The position numbers were made by a program, and so were the translations under genes. From an uncultured Emticicia sp. (lineage in GTDB: Bacteria; Bacteroidota; Bacteroidia; Cytophagales; Spirosomataceae): a stretch of 64,000 nt of DNA. The notes beneath the pieces are model-generated. The model was not told the DNA's origin and searched no databases. It saw only the letters and a program-made list of their open reading frames with translations. The stretch lies in assembly GCF_937903345.1 (NCBI RefSeq), contig NZ_CALCZQ010000068.1, positions 12,157 to 76,156 of the forward strand, in the 5' to 3' direction. Shown here one piece after another: positions 27,209 to 35,244 of this stretch. Position 1 is the stretch's first letter. The number at the start of each line of letters is the position of its first letter.

Positions 27209-27766
27209 ATGGCACAACAACCATTCAATCGTAATTTCAGAAAACCAGTACAGAAGGAAGACGAACACCGAATCAACCAACGTATTCGTGTACCACAGGT
27301 TCGTTTAGTAGGTGATAACGTAGAGCAGGGAATTTTTGAAACATCCCAAGCTCTTGCTATGGCACAAGCCCAAAGTTTAGATTTAGTTGAAATCGTACCA
27401 ACGGCCAATCCGCCAGTATGTAGAGTAATAGACTATTCTAAGTTTAAGTATGACCAAAAAAAGAAGCAAAAAGAAATAAAAGCAAAAGCTGCAAAGACTG
27501 TAATCAAAGAAATTAGATTTGGTCCCCAAACTGATGACCATGATTTTGATTTTAAACTGAAACACGCCATAGGTTTCTTGAAAGAAAATGCAAAAGTCAA
27601 AGCTTATGTTCATTTTGTTGGCCGTCAGATAGTATTCAAAGACCAAGGCGTTGAATTGTTGAAACGATTTATTGTGGGTTTAGAAGATTATGGAAAGCCC
27701 GAAGGTGAATTGAAACTTGAAGGTAAAAGAATGATTGTATTTCTTGCTCCTAAGACAAAAAAATAA
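27209..27766 (+). CDS. infC: Translation initiation factor IF-3
   Basis: IF-3 binds the 30S subunit, prevents premature 50S joining and checks the initiation codon. The 185-residue protein has both domains: the N-terminal part (RINQRIRVPQVRLVGDNVEQ, LDLVEIVPTANPPVCRVIDY with the typical PPVCR(V/I)xDY), a linker with KQKEIKAKAAKTVIKEIRF, and the C-terminal part (HDFDFKLKHAIGFLKENAK, GRQIVFKDQG). The start here is ATG, so the classical AUU/AUC-start autoregulation seen in enterobacteria does not apply. A strong terminator follows directly, and rpmI and rplT, usually next, are absent. Confidence 0.97.
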   Translation: MAQQPFNRNFRKPVQKEDEHRINQRIRVPQVRLVGDNVEQGIFETSQALAMAQAQSLDLVEIVPTANPPVCRVIDYSKFKYDQKKKQKEIKAKAAKTVIKEIRFGPQTDDHDFDFKLKHAIGFLKENAKVKAYVHFVGRQIVFKDQGVELLKRFIVGLEDYGKPEGELKLEGKRMIVFLAPKTKK

Positions 27767-27783
27767 AGTTTCTTTTAAATATT

Positions 27784-27820
27784 AAGGGCTGAATTGAAAT
27801 TTCAATTCAGCCCTTTTTTA
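27784..27820 (+). terminator. Strong intrinsic terminator after infC
   Basis: Perfect 15-bp stem AAGGGCTGAATTGAA (27784-27798) with its complement (27801-27815) and a T-run. It separates infC from whatever once followed. Confidence 0.9.
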
Positions 27821-27843
27821 TAAAACTTTTATAGATTTTTGAT

Positions 27844-27945
27844 TAAGTAATGAGACATAAGACGGTTCGCCGCAGCTATTCGAAACCTTAGATAAAATAC
27901 TTATTATCATTAAGTTATATCATTTCAATTTTGTCTCATTACTTA
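27844..27945. repeat. 102-bp element bounded by 14-bp perfect inverted repeats
   Basis: TAAGTAATGAGACA (27844-27857) is repeated as its exact reverse complement at 27932-27945. The interior has a GC-richer segment (GACGGTTCGCCGCAGC at about 27861-27876) within an otherwise AT-rich gap. No ORF is present. This is the build of a small MITE-like element or a structured RNA; no target-site duplication is evident at its edges. Confidence 0.4.
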
Positions 27946-28105
27946 TTAAATAATTTTTGACAATTTTTCTAACTTTTGGAGTCTTAAAATTATCAAATCA
28001 TCAACATAAATTTGCCATTATTATTTGATAAATTCAAATACAAAAATTTGGTAGTACAGCGTGTTATATTTTACATTTCAAGTATTGCGTCAATTGTCTT
28101 CCAAC

Positions 28106-30589
28106 CTACTTTCCTACCGAAATCATATTGGCAAACAAGCGATAAGCTCCAGGCACGCCCGCAGGAAGCTGACGGAAAAAAGCTAAACCTGTAAAGACGA
28201 AATTTCCTTTGCCATATTTTGCGTATAATACACTGCCTTCGAGTTCGGTTTCATTGGCATCATTCATGGAAAAAATCGTTTCGTATTTATCGCTCCATTT
28301 GTCAGCAAAATATAAACCACGTTCTTGAATCCAGCCTTCAAAGTCTTTAGCAGTAATTTTGTTTGGTGAATTAAGTAATGGATGTTGAGGCTTTAAAATT
28401 TTCATTGTGGCAGCTTCATCGGTGACTCTACCTCGACCAATACCCATAGGGAATGGCCCGATTTCTTTAACTTTAGACACACCATAAAAAGCGTTTGTTT
28501 GATATTGGGTCACTATATTTCCGCCGTTATTAACATATTCCATGAGTTTTTCCTGGAAATATTTTAAGTGTTCTTCGGTGTTGTAAGCCCTAACCCCAAT
28601 AATTATCGCATCGAATTGGTTTAGATCTTTAGCTAGTTCTACTGGCGTAAGCATTGTTACTTGATAGCCAATTTGTTGTAAAGCCGCAGGAACTTCATCG
28701 CCCGCACCTGCTATGTAGCCAATTCTATTGCCTTTTTTCCTTAAATCGATACGAAGAGCTTTTGCTTCAGCAAAGGGATATAGTGTAAGTGTTGGTACAT
28801 GCTTATATTCGATACTGGCAATACCTCTATCATAGGAGCCTGATGATGTTTGGGCTATAGCTTTTATTGTTATTTCTGATGCAGTTGACGAAGGAAAAAC
28901 TTTAAAAGTCACTTTTTTTTCTTCGTATTTTTCTTTTAAATCAAAATTTATAAGGGCAGGTTCTACTTTCCATGTATTTGGAACATCCAATTTCACTGTT
29001 CCTACCACACCTTTTTTTCCTGATTTTAAGGTTACAATTACATCTTTTGGCTTATTATCGCCAAATGAATAAACTTTTTCGGCTATTGTTGCAGTTACTT
29101 CTGGGCGAACCTCGAAATAACGATAGATTTCTCCGTCCGAAGGCTCAACGAATTTATATGTAAGCGGAGTTTGGAATGTAAATGCTTTGCCTTCAATAGT
29201 GAAACTGTATTCGCAAATTAAATCGGCAGGTTTCATTGGTAAACCTCGCAATAATTGATCGTTCACTTTATAAAAACCATTTTCTTTTCTTTCCACTAAC
29301 CAATAAGGTTGAGTAATTGGTACATTAATAGGTATTTGCAGTTCAGTTATTATGTTCAAGCCATCGTTATAATCGAGTTTTTTATTGATGGTTGTATCTT
29401 TTCCTGTTCCTTTAAATGTAAGTTTTTCGAGTGTAATTTTTGCATTACTTCTACTTACGACATTTACATTTACTTTGATTTTATCGTTTGGTGAAACTGA
29501 ATAATCTGTCGGATTTGCTTCAAACCATAATCCTGCACAAGCTAAAATCAATTCTTGCACTTCTTTTTTCTTATAAGTTGTCCAAACATTTGGGTTGCGT
29601 TCAGCATCTTCTATACTTACAATTGTATTGTAAATTTCAATCAAAGCAGGAACAGATGCTGAGGGAATTTGAGCCTTGAAATTAGTATAAACATCATTGA
29701 CCATTTTTTCTATTTTCTCTCCGCCATTCATTCTTTTCCACGAAATATCAATTCCATCAAATAAGTCATTTTTTGCTTCTTCACCAGCCTTGTGAAGTGC
29801 ATAATCTGTACGTTGATTTTTAGTTTTTGCTGAGCCAAAGCCTTGGCTTTTGTGCATACTACGAGCTTCGGCAGAAATCTCAGTATAAGATTTTCCGAGT
29901 AGTGGATTGTAATCTCCAAGTGGAATTTTGATATAGCTTCCTTCGGGTTGGTTATTTTGAAAATTCGGAGAAAACGAATTCCAAACTAAGCGTTTTGCTT
30001 GCCATGTTTTCACAAACTTTAATTGTTCAGGAAATCGATTTGGGTCGGCCGCAGCCTTGAATGCCTCTTCTGATAAAACTGCCGATGCCGAATGATGACC
30101 ATGACCCGCACGAGCATCAGGTGGGAAACGATTAACAATTACATCTGGTTGAAAGTTACGAATACGCCAAACTAAATCAGCCAGAATTTGGTCTTTTCCC
30201 CACGTTGCCATTGCCTCATCTGTGGTCTTTGTGAAACCAAAGTCGTTGGCACGGGTAAAATATTGTTCACCGCCGTCAATACTTCTTGCTCCAAGAAGTT
30301 CGTGCGTACGTAACAAACCAACGTACTCGCCTTGTTCAGAACCTACTAAATTTTGTCCACCGTCGCCACGGGTCATAGCAATATACCCTGCACGCACCAT
30401 TTTTTCCTTTGAAAGCCATGTGATAAACAAGGTGTTTTCATCATCAGGGTGAGCCGCAACATATAGTACATTGCCCACTACATTTAATCTTTTGATTGCT
30501 TGAAGGATTTCGCCTGTATTCATTTGTTTTGTTTGTGAAAAAACCGAAAATGAAATAAGAGAAATAAGAAGGACCGTAATTTTTTTCAT
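28106..30589 (-). CDS. Secreted PIG-L family deacetylase-like protein
   Basis: The start at 30589 gives 827 residues with a signal peptide (MKKITVLLISLISFSVFSQ); an ATG seven codons upstream only blurs it. The N-terminal LmbE/PIG-L domain shows the zinc motif AHPDDE (about residues 43-48), MTRGDGGQN and HGHHSASA, the third zinc-ligand region. PIG-L enzymes remove acetyl groups from N-acetylglucosamine conjugates. A beta-sandwich middle and a C-terminal flavodoxin/GATase-like part (FDAIIIGVRAYNTEEHLKYF, YVNNGGNIVTQYQT) complete the long form common in Bacteroidota. The exported substrate is unknown. It is monocistronic. Confidence 0.9.
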   Translation of the reverse strand: MKKITVLLISLISFSVFSQTKQMNTGEILQAIKRLNVVGNVLYVAAHPDDENTLFITWLSKEKMVRAGYIAMTRGDGGQNLVGSEQGEYVGLLRTHELLGARSIDGGEQYFTRANDFGFTKTTDEAMATWGKDQILADLVWRIRNFQPDVIVNRFPPDARAGHGHHSASAVLSEEAFKAAADPNRFPEQLKFVKTWQAKRLVWNSFSPNFQNNQPEGSYIKIPLGDYNPLLGKSYTEISAEARSMHKSQGFGSAKTKNQRTDYALHKAGEEAKNDLFDGIDISWKRMNGGEKIEKMVNDVYTNFKAQIPSASVPALIEIYNTIVSIEDAERNPNVWTTYKKKEVQELILACAGLWFEANPTDYSVSPNDKIKVNVNVVSRSNAKITLEKLTFKGTGKDTTINKKLDYNDGLNIITELQIPINVPITQPYWLVERKENGFYKVNDQLLRGLPMKPADLICEYSFTIEGKAFTFQTPLTYKFVEPSDGEIYRYFEVRPEVTATIAEKVYSFGDNKPKDVIVTLKSGKKGVVGTVKLDVPNTWKVEPALINFDLKEKYEEKKVTFKVFPSSTASEITIKAIAQTSSGSYDRGIASIEYKHVPTLTLYPFAEAKALRIDLRKKGNRIGYIAGAGDEVPAALQQIGYQVTMLTPVELAKDLNQFDAIIIGVRAYNTEEHLKYFQEKLMEYVNNGGNIVTQYQTNAFYGVSKVKEIGPFPMGIGRGRVTDEAATMKILKPQHPLLNSPNKITAKDFEGWIQERGLYFADKWSDKYETIFSMNDANETELEGSVLYAKYGKGNFVFTGLAFFRQLPAGVPGAYRLFANMISVGK

Positions 30590-30889
30590 CGAGTAAGGTT
30601 TATGAGTCATTGGTTTAATTCTAATTCATTTGAATTTATGTTTGTCTTTCGAAATTAATAAAGAAACACCGAATCAAAAAGAAATTATTGATGTCATCTA
30701 TTTATTATGTATTATTCTTTGACAAATTAGTTAAATAAATTTGTTTTTTGTTTTAAATGAAGTCGATAAAATATTGTTATTTATCAAAAAAATACTAAAA
30801 TTGAATTTAGACTTTTTTTAACAACTCAATTAACTTAAATTTGCGTAAATATTAACTACAGTACTCACTAAACTCAAATACGATTACTT
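30590..30889. other. AT-rich divergent promoter region
   Basis: The 300 nt between the PIG-L gene and hppA contain only AT-rich sequence. The one readable signal is TAAATTTG (30836-30843), a match to the -7 consensus, 46 nt before hppA. I see no riboswitch-like structure. Confidence 0.4.
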
Positions 30890-33502
30890 ATGGATTCGAT
30901 GATTATGTACCTTGTTCCGCTTTGTGGAATTATTGGCTTACTTTACACTGCTTGGCGATTCAATTGGGTCTCGAAGCAACCTGCTGGAGATGCCAATATG
31001 CAAAAACTATCGGGCTATATTGCCGATGGAGCGATTGCATTTTTAAAAGCTGAATGGAAGGTTTTGGCCTATTTTGCTATTCCGACTGCTATTTTATTGG
31101 CATGGCTCGGCTCTTCAACTGACAAATCTTCATGGATTATCTCAATTGCATTTTTGATTGGTGCTTTGTTTTCTGCTTTTGCAGGTTATGTTGGAATGAA
31201 AATCGCAACAAAAGCGAATGTTCGTACTGCACAAGCGGCTCGTACTTCATTGGCACAAGCCCTCAAAGTTTCATTTACTGGTGGTTCTGTAATGGGAATG
31301 GGAGTTGCAGGTTTAGCAGTTTTAGGTTTAAGTTTACTATTTATTATATTTTATAACTACTTTGCGAAAGGTGAGCTGTTAACTTCCGAAAAAATGAGAA
31401 TCGCTATCGAGGTTTTAGCAGGTTTCTCTTTGGGTGCTGAATCAATCGCTCTTTTTGCCCGTGTGGGTGGTGGTATTTACACAAAAGCGGCAGACGTAGG
31501 TGCTGACTTAGTTGGTAAAGTAGAGGCTGGAATTCCAGAAGATGATGTTCGTAACCCAGCCACAATCGCTGATAACGTTGGTGATAACGTTGGTGACGTA
31601 GCGGGTATGGGTGCAGATTTATTTGGTTCTTATGTGGCTACTATTTTGGCAACAATGGTTTTGGGTCAAGAAATCAGTGTTTCTGACAATTTTGGAGGTT
31701 TTTCTCCAGTATTATTACCAATGGCAATTGCAGCAGTTGGTTTGCTAGCTTCACTGGTTTCAACATTTTTTGTTAGAATAAAATCTGAAACATCTTCTGT
31801 ACAAGCAGCTTTAAATCTTGGAAACTGGGCATCAGTAATCATAACATTTATTGCTTCTTATTTCTTAGTAAAACATATCTTACCTGAAACACTTTCGCTT
31901 CGTGGACACGAATTTACTTCAAATGGCGTATTTATGGCAATTGTAGTTGGTTTGATTGTTGGTGCTTTGATGTCAATCATCACTGAATATTACACTGCAA
32001 TGGGTAAACGTCCAGTGCTTTCAATCATTGAAAAATCGGGTACAGGACATGCCACAAATATAATCGGTGGTTTGGCAGTTGGTATGGAATCTACGGTTCT
32101 TCCTATTTTGACTTTAGCGGCTGGAATTATTTTCTCTTATTATTTTGCTGGTCTTTATGGCGTTTCTATTGCAGCGGCTGGTATGATGGCAACAACGGCT
32201 ATGCAATTGGCAATTGATGCTTTCGGTCCGATTGCAGATAATGCAGGTGGTATTGCTGAAATGTCACAATTGCCTCCAGAAGTGCGTGAACGTACTGATA
32301 ATTTGGATGCTGTTGGTAATACAACTGCAGCAACTGGAAAAGGTTTTGCGATTGCTTCAGCGGCTTTGACTTCATTGGCTTTGTTTGCTGCATTCGTTGG
32401 TATTGCAGGAATCAAATCAATCGATATTTATAAGGCTCCAGTTTTGGCAGGTTTGTTTGTAGGTGGAATGATTCCATTTATTTTTAGTGCTTTATGTATT
32501 TCGGCAGTTGGTAAAGCTGCTATGGAAATGGTAAACGAGGTGCGTCGTCAGTTCCGTGAAATTCCAGGAATCATGGAATACAAAACTGAGCCAGAATACG
32601 AAAAATGTGTAGCGATTTCGACAGAGGCGTCAATCAAGCAAATGATTCTGCCAGGTGCAATTGCTTTAGTAACGCCAGTTTTAGTTGGATTTGGTTTTAA
32701 AGGTGTTTTTGCAGATACCTCATCTCCTGAGATTTTGGGTGGATTATTGGCAGGTGTAACGGTATCAGGTGTTTTAATGGGGATTTTCCAATCAAACGCA
32801 GGTGGTGCTTGGGATAATGCCAAAAAATCATTTGAAAAAGGTGTGATGATTGACGGTGTGAAACATAAGAAAGGTTCTGAGCCACACAAGGCCGCCGTAA
32901 CTGGTGATACTGTTGGAGATCCATTCAAAGACACTTCTGGTCCGTCAATGAATATCTTGATTAAATTGATGTCAATCGTTTCCTTAGTAATTGCTCCTTA
33001 TATTGCGGTTACTTCTTCTGAAACGGCAATTGTTGAAGCGACTTTGCCAGTAAGTATTAATAAGGAATTATCAACTGGTGCTAATTTGAATTTCTTGGAA
33101 GGTGGAATTGAAGATCAAGTAATTAATTTTATTGAGTCGAATTCAGTTGCCGGGAAAAACAATTTGTTCAATTTCAAGGCCTTAAACTTTGAATCGGGAA
33201 ATAATTCTATCGATTTGAATTCTATGAATGAAGTGAAAAATATTTCTGAAATATTGAAAGCATACCCAAATGTAACTATCAAAGTGAGTGGCTATACTGA
33301 TAATACTGGCGAAGATGCAGCAAACTTGAAAATTTCGACTGAGCGTGCAACAGCTGTAAAATCGGCCTTGGTCGGATTAGGTATTAGTGATGCTCGTTTA
33401 GAGGCAGAAGGTTATGTAGAAGCAAACCCTGTTTCAACAAACGATACTGAAGAAGGTCGTGTTGCCAACAGTAGAATAGCGTTGAGTGTTGGAAAGAAGT
33501 AA
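30890..33502 (+). CDS. hppA: K+-dependent membrane pyrophosphatase fused to a C-terminal OmpA-like domain
   Basis: The first ~710 of 870 residues are a membrane-bound pyrophosphatase of about 16 helices that couples PPi hydrolysis to ion pumping. Catalytic loops are intact: RVGGGIYTKAADVGADLVGK, IPEDD, DNVGDNVGDVAGMGADLFGSY, GPIADNAGGIAEM and GDTVGDPFKDTSGPSMNILIK. GNTTAATGKG has Ala where K+-independent enzymes have Lys, so K+-dependence is expected. The usual TM6 Glu (Na+ or H+ type) is absent from LFGSYVAT; Glu184 sits in the TM5 region instead (LGAESIALF), as I recall for the proton-pumping Flavobacterium johnsoniae enzyme. Residues ~757-870 form an OmpA/MotB-like peptidoglycan-binding domain (VSGYTDNTGEDAANLKIST, GRVANSRIALS), placed on the periplasmic side by family topology. 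Confidence 0.93.
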   Translation: MDSMIMYLVPLCGIIGLLYTAWRFNWVSKQPAGDANMQKLSGYIADGAIAFLKAEWKVLAYFAIPTAILLAWLGSSTDKSSWIISIAFLIGALFSAFAGYVGMKIATKANVRTAQAARTSLAQALKVSFTGGSVMGMGVAGLAVLGLSLLFIIFYNYFAKGELLTSEKMRIAIEVLAGFSLGAESIALFARVGGGIYTKAADVGADLVGKVEAGIPEDDVRNPATIADNVGDNVGDVAGMGADLFGSYVATILATMVLGQEISVSDNFGGFSPVLLPMAIAAVGLLASLVSTFFVRIKSETSSVQAALNLGNWASVIITFIASYFLVKHILPETLSLRGHEFTSNGVFMAIVVGLIVGALMSIITEYYTAMGKRPVLSIIEKSGTGHATNIIGGLAVGMESTVLPILTLAAGIIFSYYFAGLYGVSIAAAGMMATTAMQLAIDAFGPIADNAGGIAEMSQLPPEVRERTDNLDAVGNTTAATGKGFAIASAALTSLALFAAFVGIAGIKSIDIYKAPVLAGLFVGGMIPFIFSALCISAVGKAAMEMVNEVRRQFREIPGIMEYKTEPEYEKCVAISTEASIKQMILPGAIALVTPVLVGFGFKGVFADTSSPEILGGLLAGVTVSGVLMGIFQSNAGGAWDNAKKSFEKGVMIDGVKHKKGSEPHKAAVTGDTVGDPFKDTSGPSMNILIKLMSIVSLVIAPYIAVTSSETAIVEATLPVSINKELSTGANLNFLEGGIEDQVINFIESNSVAGKNNLFNFKALNFESGNNSIDLNSMNEVKNISEILKAYPNVTIKVSGYTDNTGEDAANLKISTERATAVKSALVGLGISDARLEAEGYVEANPVSTNDTEEGRVANSRIALSVGKK

Positions 33503-33530
33503 TTTACACCTCCTATGGGGAATAAAAATA

Positions 33531-33573
33531 AACAAAAAGCCTTTTTCAATTATCGAAAAGGGCTTTTTGTTTT
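33531..33573 (+). terminator. Intrinsic terminator after hppA
   Basis: AACAAAAAGCCTTTTTC (33531-33547) pairs with GAAAAGGGCTTTTTGTT (33555-33571), with one G-T wobble, followed by T residues. Confidence 0.8.
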
Positions 33574-33630
33574 GAGTGAAGTTTGTATTTACTTTAAAAT
33601 CAACTAAATTCACCTAAAATAATAATCAAA

Positions 33631-34212
33631 ATGGGACAATATGTAGCGTTAAAATACGACAGATTCCGATTAAGCGATGACGAATTTTATGATTTCTGTA
33701 CACAAAATGACAGTCTAAAATTTGAAAGAGATGCAAAAGGAAACATTTTAATTATGCCGAATACAGGAGGAATAACAGGAAATTTGAAATTTGAATTAAA
33801 TATTGAATTCGGAATTTGGAATCGTCAAGCAAAACTTGGTAAAGGTTTTGATTCATCAACAACATTTCGTTTGCCAAGTTCAGCGGCACGCTCGGCGGAT
33901 GTGGCTTGGGTAAATAATGAAAATTGGAATCAATTAGATTTAGCACAACAGACTAAATTTCCTCCTGTTTGTCCTGATTTTGTTTTGGAATTAATGAGTA
34001 CCACAGATAATTTGAAAGACTCTACTAAAAAAATGGAAGAAGAATGGATGGGAAATGGTTGTAAATTAGCTTGGTTGATCAATCCTAAAACTCAAAAAAC
34101 GTATATTTTTAGAGAAAATAAAGAAGTTGAAATTGTTGTGGGCTTTGACCAAAAACTCTCTGGCGAAAATGTATTAGTTGGCTTTGAATTAGATTTGAGC
34201 ATTTTGAAATAA
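33631..34212 (+). CDS. Uma2-family (DUF820) putative endonuclease, copy A
   Basis: The 193-residue protein has the PD-(D/E)xK-like Uma2 fold: LSDDEFYDFCTQNDSLKFER, a GNILIMPNTGG turn, SSTTFRLPSSAARSADVAWV (the ADVAWV acidic residue), FPPVCPDFVLELMS (PDFVLEL) and GCKLAWLINPKTQKTYIF. Uma2 proteins abound in cyanobacteria and Bacteroidota; nuclease activity is inferred from fold, and biological role is unknown. It converges on a second, clearly different Uma2 gene only 3 nt away. Confidence 0.88.
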   Translation: MGQYVALKYDRFRLSDDEFYDFCTQNDSLKFERDAKGNILIMPNTGGITGNLKFELNIEFGIWNRQAKLGKGFDSSTTFRLPSSAARSADVAWVNNENWNQLDLAQQTKFPPVCPDFVLELMSTTDNLKDSTKKMEEEWMGNGCKLAWLINPKTQKTYIFRENKEVEIVVGFDQKLSGENVLVGFELDLSILK

Positions 34213-34215
34213 ATA

Positions 34216-34800
34216 TCACGCTGTTTTCTCCCAATCCAAATAAATATCATTGAGTGAAATTTCTACATCGACTGATTTTAGTTCGATAATATCTTCGATT
34301 TTCGTATAGGAACGATATTGCCAAAAAATAGCATTTTCAGGTTTATAGTAGGTTTCGACTAAAATCTCGTTTTGAGATACCAAAATGTACTCCTTAAAAG
34401 AAGTGATTTTTTGATATGCTTGGAATTTACCTTGTCGGTCATATAATGCGGTTGAATCTGATAATACCTCAACTATTAAAATTGGATTCTTTACCGCATG
34501 AGGCATTTCTGGAAAAGTTTCAGTTTTGCCACACACCACAAAAGTATCAGAATAAACAAACTTTTCATCAGAAACCGCAATTTTTGCATCACTGTTGTAA
34601 GTTCGACAAGATTTGGCTTTTGTCTTTAAAGCTTGTCTAAGACTTCCGCCAACATTATTCGATAATAAGCTATGATTGAGCGTTCCGCCAGCCATGGCGA
34701 AAATTTCTCCCTCATGATATTCAAGTTTTTCTAAAGAATTTGCCTCCATTTCGAGGTATTCCTCTATTGAATATTTATGTTTTGGTGTTTCTTCGCACAT
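34216..34800 (-). CDS. Uma2-family (DUF820) putative endonuclease, copy B
   Basis: The 194-residue protein begins MCEETPKHKYSIEEYLEMEA and shows the classic Uma2 series: LEYHEGEIFAMAGGTLNHSLLSNNVGGSLRQAL, CRTYNSDAKIAV, YSDTFVVCG, ILIVEVLSDSTALYDRQGKFQAYQKI and LVSQNEILVETYY. The residues expected for a PD-(D/E)xK-type site (D in YSDTFVV, E in VEVLS) are present. It is far from copy A in sequence, so the convergent pair is not a recent duplication. Confidence 0.9.
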   Translation of the reverse strand: MCEETPKHKYSIEEYLEMEANSLEKLEYHEGEIFAMAGGTLNHSLLSNNVGGSLRQALKTKAKSCRTYNSDAKIAVSDEKFVYSDTFVVCGKTETFPEMPHAVKNPILIVEVLSDSTALYDRQGKFQAYQKITSFKEYILVSQNEILVETYYKPENAIFWQYRSYTKIEDIIELKSVDVEISLNDIYLDWEKTA

Positions 34801-35244
34801 AAATTTCTATTTTTCGATTAGAAATATACTGGTTTTTAGAGAACGCCTAATATACACCTGTTAATAGTCATGTGTGATGCTGGGCTTATAATACGAGTTT
34901 TTGCAACTTTATTAATGCAACCATTCAAACTATGAATGAGCAAATATTGTGTTAATATATAGACGAAGGCTAAACTTTAGTTTTTATTTTAAATATAGTT
35001 GTCAATATTTTTCTTGATTTGAAAAAAACAAATCCAAATTTCGGAAATAAACTCAAATAGCCAATTTATCTAATGGTCTTTTTGTTTGGTGAAAATCCTA
35101 ATTTCAGAAACGGCGGTAAATGAAAGTTTTTAAATAATATTTTAAAATCCGCCTAGTTGTTGTCAGTTATAATCAAGTTCTATGGGTAATTAATATTTCA
35201 CAGAAACCCAAAAAAAGCCCCAATTTCTTGGGGCTTTTCAAAAA
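34801..35244. other. Intergenic gap with no gene seen
   Basis: Apart from the leuS terminator near its end, this 444-nt stretch has no ORF with coding character. It may contain the promoter of the Uma2 gene on the minus strand, but no clear -7/-33 pair stands out. Confidence 0.4.
35207..35238 (-). terminator. Intrinsic terminator of leuS
   Basis: Stem AAAAGCCCCAA (35213-35223) and TTGGGGCTTTT (35228-35238). Read on the minus strand it is followed by a run of T, 7 nt past the leuS stop. Confidence 0.85.

Noticed and set aside
31561..31610. Short tandem repeat (GATAACGTTGGTGATAACGTTG)
   Set aside because: It encodes the conserved DNVGDNVGDV catalytic loop of the pyrophosphatase and is explained by protein sequence.
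32155..32934. Antisense open frames within hppA
   Set aside because: They arise from the Ala/Gly-rich codons of the pyrophosphatase and read as low-complexity sequence.
33631..34800. Uma2 pair as a mobile or toxin-antitoxin module
   Set aside because: No terminal repeats, integrase or small antitoxin-like partner is seen; the genes are convergent instead of co-transcribed.
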